Source: Pedobacter sp. ASV17 (lineage in GTDB: Bacteria > Bacteroidota > Bacteroidia > Sphingobacteriales > Sphingobacteriaceae). Taken from it: DNA of 42,284 bases. Within the stretch, counting starts at the first letter, position 1. The number at the start of each line of letters is the position of its first letter. The DNA lies in NCBI RefSeq assembly GCF_016429065.1, contig NZ_JAELTX010000037.1, forward strand, positions 1-42,284, given 5' to 3'. This document shows, one piece after another, positions 6,211 through 13,771 of this stretch. The position numbers were made by a program, and so were the translations under genes. The notes beneath the pieces were generated by a model. That model was given only the letters and a program-made list of their open reading frames with translations. It was not told where the DNA came from and did not search any database.

Positions 6211-8253
6211 ATGCGCATATCAACTCGTTTCATTTTACCTATCGTATTTCAGTTGCTTAGTTTTCCTCTTTGGGCGCAAAAGGCAGACACTATTAAGAGC
6301 GATAAGCTAACGTTAGACAGTGTAGTAATTAACGCTTATGGTAGCAAAACCTTAATGACCACGCCAACGGCGGTAAACAAAATAGGTTTAGCGCAACTGC
6401 AACGTTATGCCAATACGAATGTGTTGCAGGCCATCAACGCTACGCCTGGCGCTCGTATGGAAGAGCGTTCACCAGGGAGCTATCGTTTGAACATTAGGGG
6501 TAGCTCGGTGCGTAGTCCTTACGGCGTACGAAATGTGAAAATCTATTATGACGATATTCCTTTCACCGCTCCAGGTGGAAATTCCATGTTAAATATGTTG
6601 GGTTTTTACAATGTGGGTGGAGCAGAGCTGATTAAAGGCCCAGGAAGTAGTGTGTACGGTATTGGTACAGGTGGAGTAGTGCTTTTTAATGCTCCTACGG
6701 TTAATAATAGCGCTGCGGTAGAAGCGGGAGCCAGTGGAGGTAGTTTTGGAACGTTGAATTATAATGTGAAGCTACAATTGCCCAAGCACCTGTTGAGCTA
6801 CGAAGAGCAAAGTGCCGATGGTTACAGAGTACATACGGAAATGAAACGACGTGTGGCAAGTTATCAAACCCAATTGCCTACTTTTTCCAAGGCAAATTTA
6901 ACTATACATGCCATTTATAGCGACCTCAATTATCAAACTCCTGGTGCATTGACTTTGGCAGAATATCAGACCAATCCAAAACAAGCCCGACCAACTGTAG
7001 GCGCTAATCAAGGTGCTATTCTAGCTAATGCCCGTATACAACAGCAAGCTTTGTTGCTTGGCTTGGTGCATCGTTATGCTTTTGAGGAGAAGTGGCGAAA
7101 CACGACAAGCTTGTATGGTTTTTACAATGAAACAGAGAACCCTGCTATCCAAAATTATGAGTTAAAAAAAGAGCCACACTGGGGTGGAAGAACCGCTTTT
7201 GTTTATGAACCTGTGAGTAATATTTCGTTGCATTTTGGGGGTGAGTTGCAAAAGGGCGACTTCAGTTCTAGAACCTACAGGAACTTGCAAGGAAACAAGG
7301 GAAATCAAATCACCAATGACAAACTTGATTTGTTGCAATGGTTGGCATTTGCCCAAGCGAACTGGCAGGTGCAAAAATGGTTGTTTACCGTTGGCGCTAG
7401 TACCAATAACCTTAAACTTGATTTTCTTCGCAATAGCGAAACACCCAATATTAATGCCCATAAAAAGTTTAGTGGAGAGGTACAACCACGTTTTGCGGTG
7501 CTTTATAATGCCGACGAAAACTTTTCTACTTATATCAACGTAGCCAAAGGATTTTCTCCTCCCGCAAGTAGCGAGATTTTTGCGGATAACAATAGCTATA
7601 ATTTGGCTTTGGAAGCAGAAAAAGGTTGGAACATAGAACCTGGTTTCAGATGGAAGTTGTTTAACCAACGTTTGTTTTTGGATGCCAGCTATTTCCATAT
7701 GTTGTTGAGTAATGCAGTGGTGACCCGTAGAGATGCTGCGGGAGCTAATTACTATATCAATGCAGGTCAGACCAAACAACAAGGGGTAGAAGCAAGTTTA
7801 TCATACCAATTGCTTAAAGAAAGTCAACCCTTATCGGTATTGCTGCAAGGAGCCTATGCTTGGCATCAGTTTAAATACGATGAATTTGTACAGATAAATC
7901 AGGATTTTTCGGGTAATCGTTTGCCAGGAGTGGCACCGCACACTTACACTTTAATGGCCGATATCAAGCATAAAAACGGCTTGTTAGCTTTCCTGACTTT
8001 TAACCATACTGCTAAAATTGCCCTTAACGATGCCAATACGCAATATGCCAATGCTTTTCAATTGGTGTCAGCTAAGTTGGGCTATCAAAAACAGATTAAA
8101 CACTTACCCGTACAATTATTTGCAGGGGTAGATAACCTTTTGAACCAAACCTATAGTCTAGGGAATGATATCAATGGTTTTGGAGGTCGGTACTATAACG
8201 TAGCTCCTGGTCGTAGTTTTTATTTCGGTTTAAAAGTAGGCTGGGTGAAATAA
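6211..8253 (+). CDS. TonB-dependent outer-membrane receptor (siderophore/iron type)
   Basis: The protein has 680 residues. A signal peptide ends near residue 22 (FPLWAQ). The plug domain covers about 35-160, with LNIRGSSVRSPYGVRNVKIYYDD and the IKGPGSSVYGIGTGGVV segment typical of TonB plugs. The rest is a 22-strand-type barrel with IYNVAKGFSPP-like and LDNLLNQTYS-like motifs, ending in a barrel strand (SFYFGLKVGWVK). There is no N-terminal carboxypeptidase-like domain and no SusD partner, which argues for a siderophore, haem or metal receptor over a SusC-type glycan importer. The convergent neighbour is a ChaN-like haem/iron protein, which supports iron uptake. No Fur box could be identified with confidence. 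Confidence 0.92.
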   Translation: MRISTRFILPIVFQLLSFPLWAQKADTIKSDKLTLDSVVINAYGSKTLMTTPTAVNKIGLAQLQRYANTNVLQAINATPGARMEERSPGSYRLNIRGSSVRSPYGVRNVKIYYDDIPFTAPGGNSMLNMLGFYNVGGAELIKGPGSSVYGIGTGGVVLFNAPTVNNSAAVEAGASGGSFGTLNYNVKLQLPKHLLSYEEQSADGYRVHTEMKRRVASYQTQLPTFSKANLTIHAIYSDLNYQTPGALTLAEYQTNPKQARPTVGANQGAILANARIQQQALLLGLVHRYAFEEKWRNTTSLYGFYNETENPAIQNYELKKEPHWGGRTAFVYEPVSNISLHFGGELQKGDFSSRTYRNLQGNKGNQITNDKLDLLQWLAFAQANWQVQKWLFTVGASTNNLKLDFLRNSETPNINAHKKFSGEVQPRFAVLYNADENFSTYINVAKGFSPPASSEIFADNNSYNLALEAEKGWNIEPGFRWKLFNQRLFLDASYFHMLLSNAVVTRRDAAGANYYINAGQTKQQGVEASLSYQLLKESQPLSVLLQGAYAWHQFKYDEFVQINQDFSGNRLPGVAPHTYTLMADIKHKNGLLAFLTFNHTAKIALNDANTQYANAFQLVSAKLGYQKQIKHLPVQLFAGVDNLLNQTYSLGNDINGFGGRYYNVAPGRSFYFGLKVGWVK

Positions 8254-8276
8254 AGAAAGAACTCTCGTTAATCCAT

Positions 8277-8304
8277 CGTCATTTCGACCGTAGTGGAGAA
8301 ATCT
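8277..8304. repeat. GTCATTCC-type element, diverged copy
   Basis: This reads CGTCATTTCGACC, then GTAGTGGAGAAATCT, related to the GTCATTCC...GGAATCT family. It starts 24 nt after the TonB-receptor stop and can fold into a weak hairpin. Confidence 0.6.
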
Positions 8305-8362
8305 TTGAATATGTTAGGCATAAAACGATTTTCCAAAAGCCAAAAATTTGAATAAAATCTTA

Positions 8363-8467
8363 CTCTCTTTGCCCTGTGGGCATCTCTCCCAAAGGGAGAG
8401 AAAAGCAATATTTGTTAAGCAGTATGTCACTCTCTCCCTTGAGGAGAGATGGCGTAGCCAGAGAGGG
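8363..8467. repeat. CTCTCCC compound palindromic element, copy 1
   Basis: The unit has four small hairpins: TGCCC-TGT-GGGCA, CTCTCCC-AAA-GGGAGAG, CTCTCC-CTTGA-GGAGAG and TGGC-GTA-GCCA. The left half also pairs imperfectly with the right half over the whole unit. A second copy with the same order lies at 40624-40727. It sits between convergent genes (TonB receptor and ChaN). Confidence 0.85.
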
Positions 8468-8530
8468 TTTTACTATCCAATGTCTAAGAAAGAAATAATC
8501 AATATTTGCAGTTAATTGTTCTCTATTTAG

Positions 8531-9403
8531 CTAAAAACTCTTCTTCACCTTAGGGTCGGTGATAATCACGTAATCTCCTAAGTTTTGATACTTTTCCCAG
8601 TTAGGATTTTCAAAATCTTCCGCTGCAAACGAAGCAATGTTTAAAGCCTTTAACTTTGGTGCCAACTTTTGAAGCTGTGCATAAGTGCCCAATTTTTCGT
8701 CGCTATGGAAACGACCGTTCACCTGAAATATCTTTTTACCCTTATTTTCCTTTGCAAATTTTGCGATAGACCAAGCCATGGTGGCATCCCAAAAGTTTTG
8801 GGTTTGGTAAACCTTCATAGCACCCATGCCATGACCGCCCAGTAAGTCAATAAACTTTTCATAGTATCTACCAGTTAAGGTGTCAACTGCATTTGGAGGT
8901 AGGAATTGCTTAGAACTAGCAGGTAACTTGCTTAAAATCTCCAAGCCATTTTTAGTGACCGAATTGCTATACCTTGCTGCCGCATTGCCACCAATCACCA
9001 TAATTCCTTCGTTTTTGGCGAATTCGACCATGGGTTTATAATCCTTGTAATTGTTCCAAGCCCTGCCTTCTTTAATGAAGTTTTTTTCGGTAATGATACC
9101 TGCCAAATATTCGTTAATCACAGGCTGTACATCGGTGTGGAACATCTCAAGCGTTAAACCTACTTTGTTGTGATAAGCAGTAGCCAGCTTTTTAAATAAT
9201 GTAACTTCTAAGTAATGTCCTATTGAGTCATTATGTTCTTCGCCAAAGAAAAGCACATCGGCTTTTGCCATATTAGCCACAATATCATCCAAGTTAATGG
9301 TCTTATGTTTCTTTACGTCGTAAATCTTATAGTGTTGACTTAAATCCTGCGCATTTACAAAAATAGGAAGGGCCAGAAAGAGGATAAGGCTAAGTGTTTT
9401 CAT
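8531..9403 (-). CDS. ChaN-family haem-binding/iron-regulated protein
   Basis: The protein has 290 residues with a cleavable signal peptide (MKTLSLILFLALPIFVNAQ). The ChaN signature GEEHND is at 54-59, and downstream blocks such as LTLEMFH and IGGNAAARYSN fit the same family (Pfam Cofac_haem_bdg). ChaN of Campylobacter binds haem as a dimer and is linked to ferric uptake. The usual lipobox Cys is missing, so this copy is probably soluble in the periplasm. It converges with the TonB receptor and diverges from the LiaF-like operon. Function in iron or haem handling is inferred from family and position. Confidence 0.85.
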   Translation of the reverse strand: MKTLSLILFLALPIFVNAQDLSQHYKIYDVKKHKTINLDDIVANMAKADVLFFGEEHNDSIGHYLEVTLFKKLATAYHNKVGLTLEMFHTDVQPVINEYLAGIITEKNFIKEGRAWNNYKDYKPMVEFAKNEGIMVIGGNAAARYSNSVTKNGLEILSKLPASSKQFLPPNAVDTLTGRYYEKFIDLLGGHGMGAMKVYQTQNFWDATMAWSIAKFAKENKGKKIFQVNGRFHSDEKLGTYAQLQKLAPKLKALNIASFAAEDFENPNWEKYQNLGDYVIITDPKVKKSF

Positions 9404-9450
9404 TTCTTTGTCTGTATTTAACCGATGGTTTTCAAATTAACGAAAATTTT

Positions 9451-9480
9451 TACCGATAAATTAATGCATTTTACCGATAA
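9451..9480 (+). promoter_or_regulatory. Direct repeat TACCGATAA with 21-bp period, probable LytTR-type operator
   Basis: TACCGATAA occurs at 9451-9459 and again at 9472-9480, identical and separated by 12 bp. A looser ACCGATGG lies at 9421. Nine-base direct repeats spaced by 12 bp, on one face of the helix, are the binding mode known for LytTR regulators such as AgrA. The promoter of the liaF-lytS-lytR operon begins 25 bp downstream, and a LytTR regulator is encoded in that operon, so autoregulation is likely. The protein-DNA pairing is inferred. Confidence 0.55.
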
Positions 9481-9504
9481 TTGGATAGCAAATAACCGTC
9501 TCGT

Positions 9505-9536
9505 GTTGTGTGGTCTAAAAGGTTGAGATACTTTTG
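9505..9536 (+). promoter_or_regulatory. Promoter of the liaF-lytS-lytR operon
   Basis: GTTG 9505-9508, a 20-nt spacer and TACTTTTG 9529-9536 match the Bacteroidota -33/-7 promoter exactly in the -7 box. Transcription should begin near 9543, leaving a leader of about 18 nt before ATG 9561. Confidence 0.65.
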
Positions 9537-9560
9537 GACATATCAAATAGCACAAGACAA

Positions 9561-10376
9561 ATGGAAAATACAGAAAATAAAAATATGGTTAATCGCTCAG
9601 GAAAAGTTTGGGCAGGCTTCATCATCATGGGTATTGGTGGGCTTTTATTGCTAAGGAATTTTGGCTTTGGCTTACCGCACTGGGTTTTTAGCTGGAGTGT
9701 TTGGCTAGTGGTCATCGGTTTATTCGTTGGTGCCCGTAATAATTTCAGGAGCAGCGGTTGGTTCGTAATGGTACTGGTAGGTAGTTACTTTACCTTAGAT
9801 GACATTTTTGATGATTTGGAAATGCCTCACATAGCTCTGCCGATAGCCATTGTAGCGCTTGGACTTTATCTGATTGCTAAGCCTAAAGATGCTTCTAATT
9901 GCCGAGATAAAAGACGACGCAGAAAAGAGCGCTTTGATAAGTTCGAATACGTAAATCCTGTAGGGCAAGAGCAAGAACCAGAACCAGGGCCAGAACCAGT
10001 GGAGCCCATTAATGGTGGTAAAAAAGACAAATACAGCAACGACTATATTAATTCTGTAAATGTATTTGGCGGAAGCAATCAGGTCATCTACTCTAAAAAC
10101 CTAAAAGGAGGTGAGGTGGTTGCCGTATTCGGTGGTGGAGACCTTAATTTGACCCAATCTGATTTTGAAGGACAGATTATATTGGATGTGACTGCCATAT
10201 TTGGCGGCGTAAAAATTGTAGTGCCTGCTACTTGGCAAATCAAATCGGAAGTGACCGCCATATTTGGAGGGGTAGATGATAAGAGAGTCATTTATCCTGC
10301 AACGGAACAGGCAAATAAATTGATTATTATAAGAGGAGTGGTGCTTTTTGGAGGGGTAGAGTTTAAGAGTTATTAA
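9561..10376 (+). CDS. LiaF-like membrane protein with C-terminal FGG repeats
   Basis: The protein has 271 residues. Four hydrophobic helices fill the first 115 residues (DUF5668-like). A basic segment (CRDKRRRRKERF) and an acidic-proline linker (EQEPEPGPEPVEP) follow. The C-terminus is a beta-rich domain with five FGG turns (VFGGSNQV, VFGGGDLN, IFGGVKIV, IFGGVDDK, LFGGVEFK), as in LiaF/VraT-type cell-wall stress proteins. LiaF restrains a histidine kinase in Firmicutes. ATG 9561 is preferred over TTG 9534 because 9534 lies inside the -7 box. The kinase gene starts 29 nt downstream, so it probably acts with LytS/LytR as a sensor accessory; that is inference. Confidence 0.85.
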   Translation: MENTENKNMVNRSGKVWAGFIIMGIGGLLLLRNFGFGLPHWVFSWSVWLVVIGLFVGARNNFRSSGWFVMVLVGSYFTLDDIFDDLEMPHIALPIAIVALGLYLIAKPKDASNCRDKRRRRKERFDKFEYVNPVGQEQEPEPGPEPVEPINGGKKDKYSNDYINSVNVFGGSNQVIYSKNLKGGEVVAVFGGGDLNLTQSDFEGQIILDVTAIFGGVKIVVPATWQIKSEVTAIFGGVDDKRVIYPATEQANKLIIIRGVVLFGGVEFKSY

Positions 10377-10405
10377 TCTTTTCACTAAACCTAAAACTAA
10401 ACACC

Positions 10406-11467
10406 TTGACAACTACACCACTATCAAAACCGCAGATTAAGACCATAGCAGGCATCATTTTGTTATGCTGGCAAGTGGCTTGTGCTGCGGTTTTGTATTT
10501 CTTTTTTAATTTCTCTTGGCAAATTTCAGTAGCTGATAGCGTAGTAAGTAATTTATGCTTGGCCTTTGGTTGTATCATTATCAGCAATATGCTGGGCTAT
10601 TACCAACCTAAAAACGAAAAGCTCTTATATGTACTACTAGTAACCTTAGTAATTTCGGCGGCGGTTGTAGTCGCTTCAAAATATGTTTTAACTTTCCTAT
10701 TTGCTAACCAAACGAGTTATGTAGCCTTTTTAGACCTTTCTGATATCTTTAAGGCGGCAGTGTCTTTCATGTGCCTAGCTTGGTGCGCACTGGCCAACAT
10801 CCTATGGTATCGCTTAGAAGAACAGTCGGAAATGCAGGCCCGTATGTTGGCTACCCAAAACTTGGCTAAAGAAGCGGAACTGAACAAACTGCGTCACCAA
10901 TTACAGCCGCACTTTTTATTCAATAGTTTAAACTCGGTTTATGCCCTAACCATTGTAAATCCTACAGAAGCAGGCACCATGATTACCAAACTTGCGGCTT
11001 TTTTACGTGGTACTTTAAAACGTGATGATGAAGTTTGGGTAAGCGTAGCCGATGAGATGGAATACATACAGCTCTATTTAGATATCGAAAAAGTACGTTT
11101 TAGCCATCGATTGAGCGTAGAAGTAAATATTGCCGAAGAAACTAAAGGCCTTTATCTGCCAGGAACTTTGCTTCAGCCGATTGTAGAGAACGCCATTAAA
11201 TTTGGTTTGTACAACACTTCCACAGCCATTACCATTACTTTGGACGTGAAAATGGAAGAAAGTACCTTGGTGATTCGAGTAAGCAACCCTTACGACCCAG
11301 AGATGACAGCAACCAAAGGAACTGGTTTTGGACTTTCGGCCATCAGGCGAAGATTGTACTTGCTTTTTGCGGATAGCAACCTGCTGCAAGCTGAATCAAA
11401 GGACAATAATTTGTATATTACTACCCTAAAAATCCCTCAGAAAGATGATAAGAACCATACTCATTGA
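10406..11467 (+). CDS. LytS-type sensor histidine kinase
   Basis: The protein has 353 residues. Four transmembrane helices occupy residues 12-135 with almost no periplasmic domain, a short linker follows, then the His_kinase domain with LRHQLQPHFLFNSLNS (phospho-accepting His169) and an ATPase domain with PIVENAIKFG and KGTGFGLSAIRRRL. This is the LytS/YehU class that pairs with LytTR regulators. The only suitable start is TTG 10406; no in-frame ATG precedes the first helix. It begins 29 nt after the LiaF-like gene and overlaps the regulator gene by 23 nt, so the three are one operon. With so little outside the membrane, the signal may come through the LiaF-like protein. Confidence 0.92.
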   Translation: MTTTPLSKPQIKTIAGIILLCWQVACAAVLYFFFNFSWQISVADSVVSNLCLAFGCIIISNMLGYYQPKNEKLLYVLLVTLVISAAVVVASKYVLTFLFANQTSYVAFLDLSDIFKAAVSFMCLAWCALANILWYRLEEQSEMQARMLATQNLAKEAELNKLRHQLQPHFLFNSLNSVYALTIVNPTEAGTMITKLAAFLRGTLKRDDEVWVSVADEMEYIQLYLDIEKVRFSHRLSVEVNIAEETKGLYLPGTLLQPIVENAIKFGLYNTSTAITITLDVKMEESTLVIRVSNPYDPEMTATKGTGFGLSAIRRRLYLLFADSNLLQAESKDNNLYITTLKIPQKDDKNHTH

Positions 11468-12179
11468 TGATGAAGCCCTTGCTAGAGATATTGTGAAGCA
11501 TTATTTAAAGGCTTTTCCAGATGTTGAGATAGTAGCTGAATGTAGCGATGGTTTTGAGGGATTAAAAGCAATTACCCAACACCAGCCCGACTTGATTTTC
11601 TTGGATATTCAAATGCCGAAAATCAGTGGGTTTGAAATGTTGGAACTGGTTGAAAACCGGCCTGCTGTGATATTCACTACGGCGTTTGATGAATATGCCA
11701 TTAAAGCCTTTGAAGTGAATGCCGTTGATTATCTTTTGAAGCCTATTGAACAGGGTCGCTTTGAGCAAGCTATGCATAAGTTGCCTGCTAAATTGGCCAA
11801 AGGCGATAATAGTCAGGAACTTTTAGAAACGGCATCGCTATCGCCAGCACAAAACAATAGGGTGGTGGTTAAAAATGCGGGCGTAATCAAGATTATTCCA
11901 GTAGAAGCGATCCATTATTTAGAAGCGGATGATGATTACGTGAAATTGAGTACAACCGAAGGTAATTTCCAAAAGAACAAAACGATGAGCTTTTTTGAGC
12001 AGACACTGGATGCTGCTCAATTTATCCGCATTCATCGTTCCTATATCATTAACCTCGCTCAGGTAACCAAAATAGAACTTAAAGAAAAAGAAAGCTACGT
12101 GGTATTGCTTAAATCAGGAATTTGGCTGCCTGTAAGTAAAACAGGTTATGTAAAGCTTAAAGCCGCTTTAGGAATTTAA
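11445..12179 (+). CDS. LytTR response regulator
   Basis: The protein has 244 residues. The receiver domain (1-120) has the acidic pair Asp8/Asp9, phosphoacceptor Asp54 (FLDIQMP), Thr in FTTAFDEYA and Lys in LLKPI. A LytTR DNA-binding domain covers about 140-244, including LEADDDYVKL and IRIHRSYIINLAQV. It is the cognate partner of the overlapping LytS kinase. LytTR proteins bind direct repeats with about 21-bp periodicity; such a repeat lies at 9451-9480 in front of this operon. Confidence 0.95.
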   Translation: MIRTILIDDEALARDIVKHYLKAFPDVEIVAECSDGFEGLKAITQHQPDLIFLDIQMPKISGFEMLELVENRPAVIFTTAFDEYAIKAFEVNAVDYLLKPIEQGRFEQAMHKLPAKLAKGDNSQELLETASLSPAQNNRVVVKNAGVIKIIPVEAIHYLEADDDYVKLSTTEGNFQKNKTMSFFEQTLDAAQFIRIHRSYIINLAQVTKIELKEKESYVVLLKSGIWLPVSKTGYVKLKAALGI

Positions 12180-12210
12180 TATTCAGTCTCATTCTGTCCT
12201 TTCAATAACG

Positions 12211-12442
12211 CGTCATTCCCGCATAGGCGGGAGCCATGGAGTGCTCATCGAAGATAACCTTAAAGCGAAATGCCTAGCGCCCCACGTTAACTCGGCTGAA
12301 GTGCTTTGTCGTAGAGACTTTGACCTTTTGTCATTCCGAGTGTGCGAGGAATTTCAAAAAGCAATCGATTACCAGGATATATCTAAAAATAAATCAGCGC
12401 ACTTACATTCATAAATGCGTCATTCCCGCGTAGGCGGGAACC
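12211..12442. repeat. Three GTCATTCC-type palindromic elements
   Basis: Copies at 12211-12235 and 12418-12442 have the form CGTCATTCCCGC-(GT/AT)AG-GCGGGA, a strong hairpin (TCCCGC/GCGGGA). The one at 12330-12354 is the GTCATTCCGAG...CGAGGAATTT variant. Three copies lie within 235 bp downstream of the lytTR gene. Confidence 0.8.
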
Positions 12443-12499
12443 TTAAACCGTTATAAAACAATCCCGAAATAAATAGCTGTTAAGAGGATCGGCAATCTC

Positions 12500-12582
12500 A
12501 AACCTCGTAGGTTTAACTTTTGTCTATTTATTTACTCAATGGTGAAGTTGAGGGCTGCGCCGTTTAAAAAACTACGAGGTTT
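12500..12582. repeat. AAACCTCGTAG/CTACGAGGTTT inverted repeat
   Basis: Arm 12500-12510 pairs perfectly over 11 bp with 12572-12582, which is followed by a T-run (TTTTTT). The 61-bp interior has no coding potential. It could act as a terminator or be another dispersed palindromic element. Confidence 0.6.
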
Positions 12583-12718
12583 TTTATGCGAAAATCTGTG
12601 TATCTGTGGCTTTTTTCTATCCACGAAAAAAAATCCAGAACAATTTTTAAAACAGCTTGTTTAAGTAATAAATCAGATCAATTAACAATTTTATACTTAA
12701 AACTTTAACGTCAGAATT

Positions 12719-12871
12719 ATGGGAAATCTATTATATGTAATTGCGGTGATTTTGGTAATCATTTGGGCAATTAGCTTTTTAGGAGGCTATTATACGGGAG
12801 GCATTATACACGCTTTATTGGTGATAGCTATTGTGGCCATTTTATTAAGAGTAATAAGAGGCGCAGCATAA
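12719..12871 (+). CDS. Small lmo0937-family membrane protein
   Basis: A 50-residue frame begins MGNLLYVIAVILVIIWAISF and ends RVIRGAA. Two hydrophobic helices are joined by a GGYYTGG turn, the pattern of the lmo0937/DUF5670 family of small membrane proteins found across Bacteroidota and Firmicutes. The function is unknown; relatives are often near stress genes. It is monocistronic: 539 nt of repeats lie upstream and a strong terminator at 12905-12939 lies downstream. Confidence 0.88.
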   Translation: MGNLLYVIAVILVIIWAISFLGGYYTGGIIHALLVIAIVAILLRVIRGAA

Positions 12872-12904
12872 ACAAGAAAAATTTGTAGTTAGTTAATAAA
12901 TGAA

Positions 12905-12939
12905 GCTCGATAGGTCTAGGTTGCCTGTCGGGCTTTTTT
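12905..12939 (+). terminator. Rho-independent terminator of the small membrane gene
   Basis: GCTCGATAGG (12905-12914) pairs with CCTGTCGGGC (12924-12933) as a 10-bp RNA stem with two G-U pairs, followed by TTTTTT. It is 34 nt after the stop codon. Confidence 0.85.
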
Positions 12940-12952
12940 GCTGCAATGTCAG

Positions 12953-13060
12953 GCAATGAACCAATGAACTAATGACCAATGAACCAATAACTAATGCACT
13001 GAAAATCAAATTGCCAATTAACCAAATCACCAATTAACCATTAACCCAAACCAATAAGTT
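12953..13060. repeat. Low-complexity run of AATGAACC / AATTAACC words
   Basis: Short degenerate units (CAATGAACC, AACTAATGACC, AACCAATAACTAATG, CCAATTAACC) repeat for about 100 nt between the terminator and the rpmH promoter. No stem or frame stands out. It looks like a slippage-prone simple-sequence tract. Confidence 0.5.
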
Positions 13061-13080
13061 TAAAAATAAATTAATTTGCT

Positions 13081-13112
13081 GTTGCAATTTTAAAAATATC
13101 GCTTTATATTTG
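13081..13112 (+). promoter_or_regulatory. rpmH operon promoter
   Basis: TTG 13082-13084, a 20-nt spacer and TATATTTG 13105-13112 match the Bacteroidota promoter. Transcription should start near 13119, about 34 nt before the rpmH ATG. Confidence 0.75.
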
Positions 13113-13152
13113 CACCTCTTATTAAAAACTCTAGTTAATATATTATATAGTT

Positions 13153-13311
13153 ATGAAAAGAACATTCCAACCTTCGCAAAGAAAGAGAAGAAACAAACAT
13201 GGCTTCCGCGAAAGAATGGCTACAGCAAACGGTAGAAGAGTTTTAGCTTCTCGCCGTGCAAAAGGAAGAAAAAGATTGACAGTTTCTGACGAGCGTCGTC
13301 ATAAAGCATAA
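13153..13311 (+). CDS. rpmH: 50S ribosomal protein L34
   Basis: The 52-residue frame [18 protein letters not shown]...[19 protein letters not shown] is a standard L34, with the conserved MKRTFQPS start and Gly-Phe-Arg-Arg core region. It is a small, highly basic protein of the large ribosomal subunit. It heads the conserved block rpmH-rnpA-yidD and has a clear promoter at 13081-13112. Confidence 0.98.
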   Translation: MKRTFQPSQRKRRNKHGFRERMATANGRRVLASRRAKGRKRLTVSDERRHKA

Positions 13312-13313
13312 TT

Positions 13314-13374
13314 TTTGATTGCCACCCTTGTGGTGAGGGCAGATTAATTTTGCTTCTGCAGTTTAGCAATCAAA
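13314..13374 (+). promoter_or_regulatory. Long-range stem between rpmH and rnpA
   Basis: TTTGATTGC (13314-13322) and GCAATCAAA (13366-13374) are perfect 9-bp inverted copies. They begin 3 nt after the rpmH stop and end 4 nt before the rnpA ATG. In RNA this stem would enclose a smaller CACC-CTT-GGTG-like hairpin and could tune processing or translation of rnpA relative to rpmH. Confidence 0.5.
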
Positions 13375-13378
13375 AAAA

Positions 13379-13771
13379 ATGAATAAATTTTATAAAGAAG
13401 AGCGTTTATGTAGCAAAAAGTCGTTAGACTTGCTATTCAAAAAAGGCTCTTCTTTTTTATTGTATCCCTATAGGGCAACTTTTCTCTTTGATGCCCAACC
13501 TCATCGTTATCCAGCTCAGGTGGTTATTAACGTAGCTAAAAAGCGCTACAAACACGCCGTTGATAGGAACTTGATTAAACGACGAACTAGAGAGGCTTAT
13601 CGCTTACAGAAGCAAGTATTTTTATATGAGCATTTGGTAGATAAAAGTGAACTATTGCTTTTGTCTCTACAATATGTGGGTAAAGAAATTCATCCTTATA
13701 CTTTCTTGGAAAAGAGATTAAAGCAGGTTTTTGTTAAAATAGTAGGACAAATCAATAATGAAGGTCATTAA
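13379..13771 (+). CDS. rnpA: Ribonuclease P protein component
   Basis: The 130-residue basic protein carries the RNase P signature [13 protein letters not shown] (residues 64-76) and the N-terminal [17 protein letters not shown] block. It binds the RNase P RNA and helps mature tRNA 5' ends. It follows rpmH by 67 nt and overlaps yidD by 14 nt, the usual gene order. Confidence 0.97.
   Translation: MNKFYKEERLCSKKSLDLLFKKGSSFLLYPYRATFLFDAQPHRYPAQVVINVAKKRYKHAVDRNLIKRRTREAYRLQKQVFLYEHLVDKSELLLLSLQYVGKEIHPYTFLEKRLKQVFVKIVGQINNEGH

Larger units (their letters stand above)
12180..12718. other. Repeat-filled gene-free stretch
   Basis: No gene was found. It holds three GTCATTCC elements (12211-12235, 12330-12354, 12418-12442) and the AACCTCGTAG inverted repeat (12500-12582). 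The final 120 nt are AT-rich and must contain the promoter of the small membrane gene at 12719, but no clear TAnnTTTG box was seen. Confidence 0.7.

Noticed and set aside
7162..7782. 206-codon antisense frame inside the TonB-receptor gene
   Set aside because: It lies wholly on the opposite strand of a strongly supported receptor gene, and its product shows no domain.
9534..9560. TTG start for the LiaF-like protein
   Set aside because: The TTG is inside the TACTTTTG -7 box, so it would be upstream of the transcript start; ATG 9561 is used.
12500..13152. Chromosome origin near rpmH-rnpA
   Set aside because: No dnaA gene and no cluster of DnaA boxes; only one weak TATCCACG-like word was seen at about 12620.
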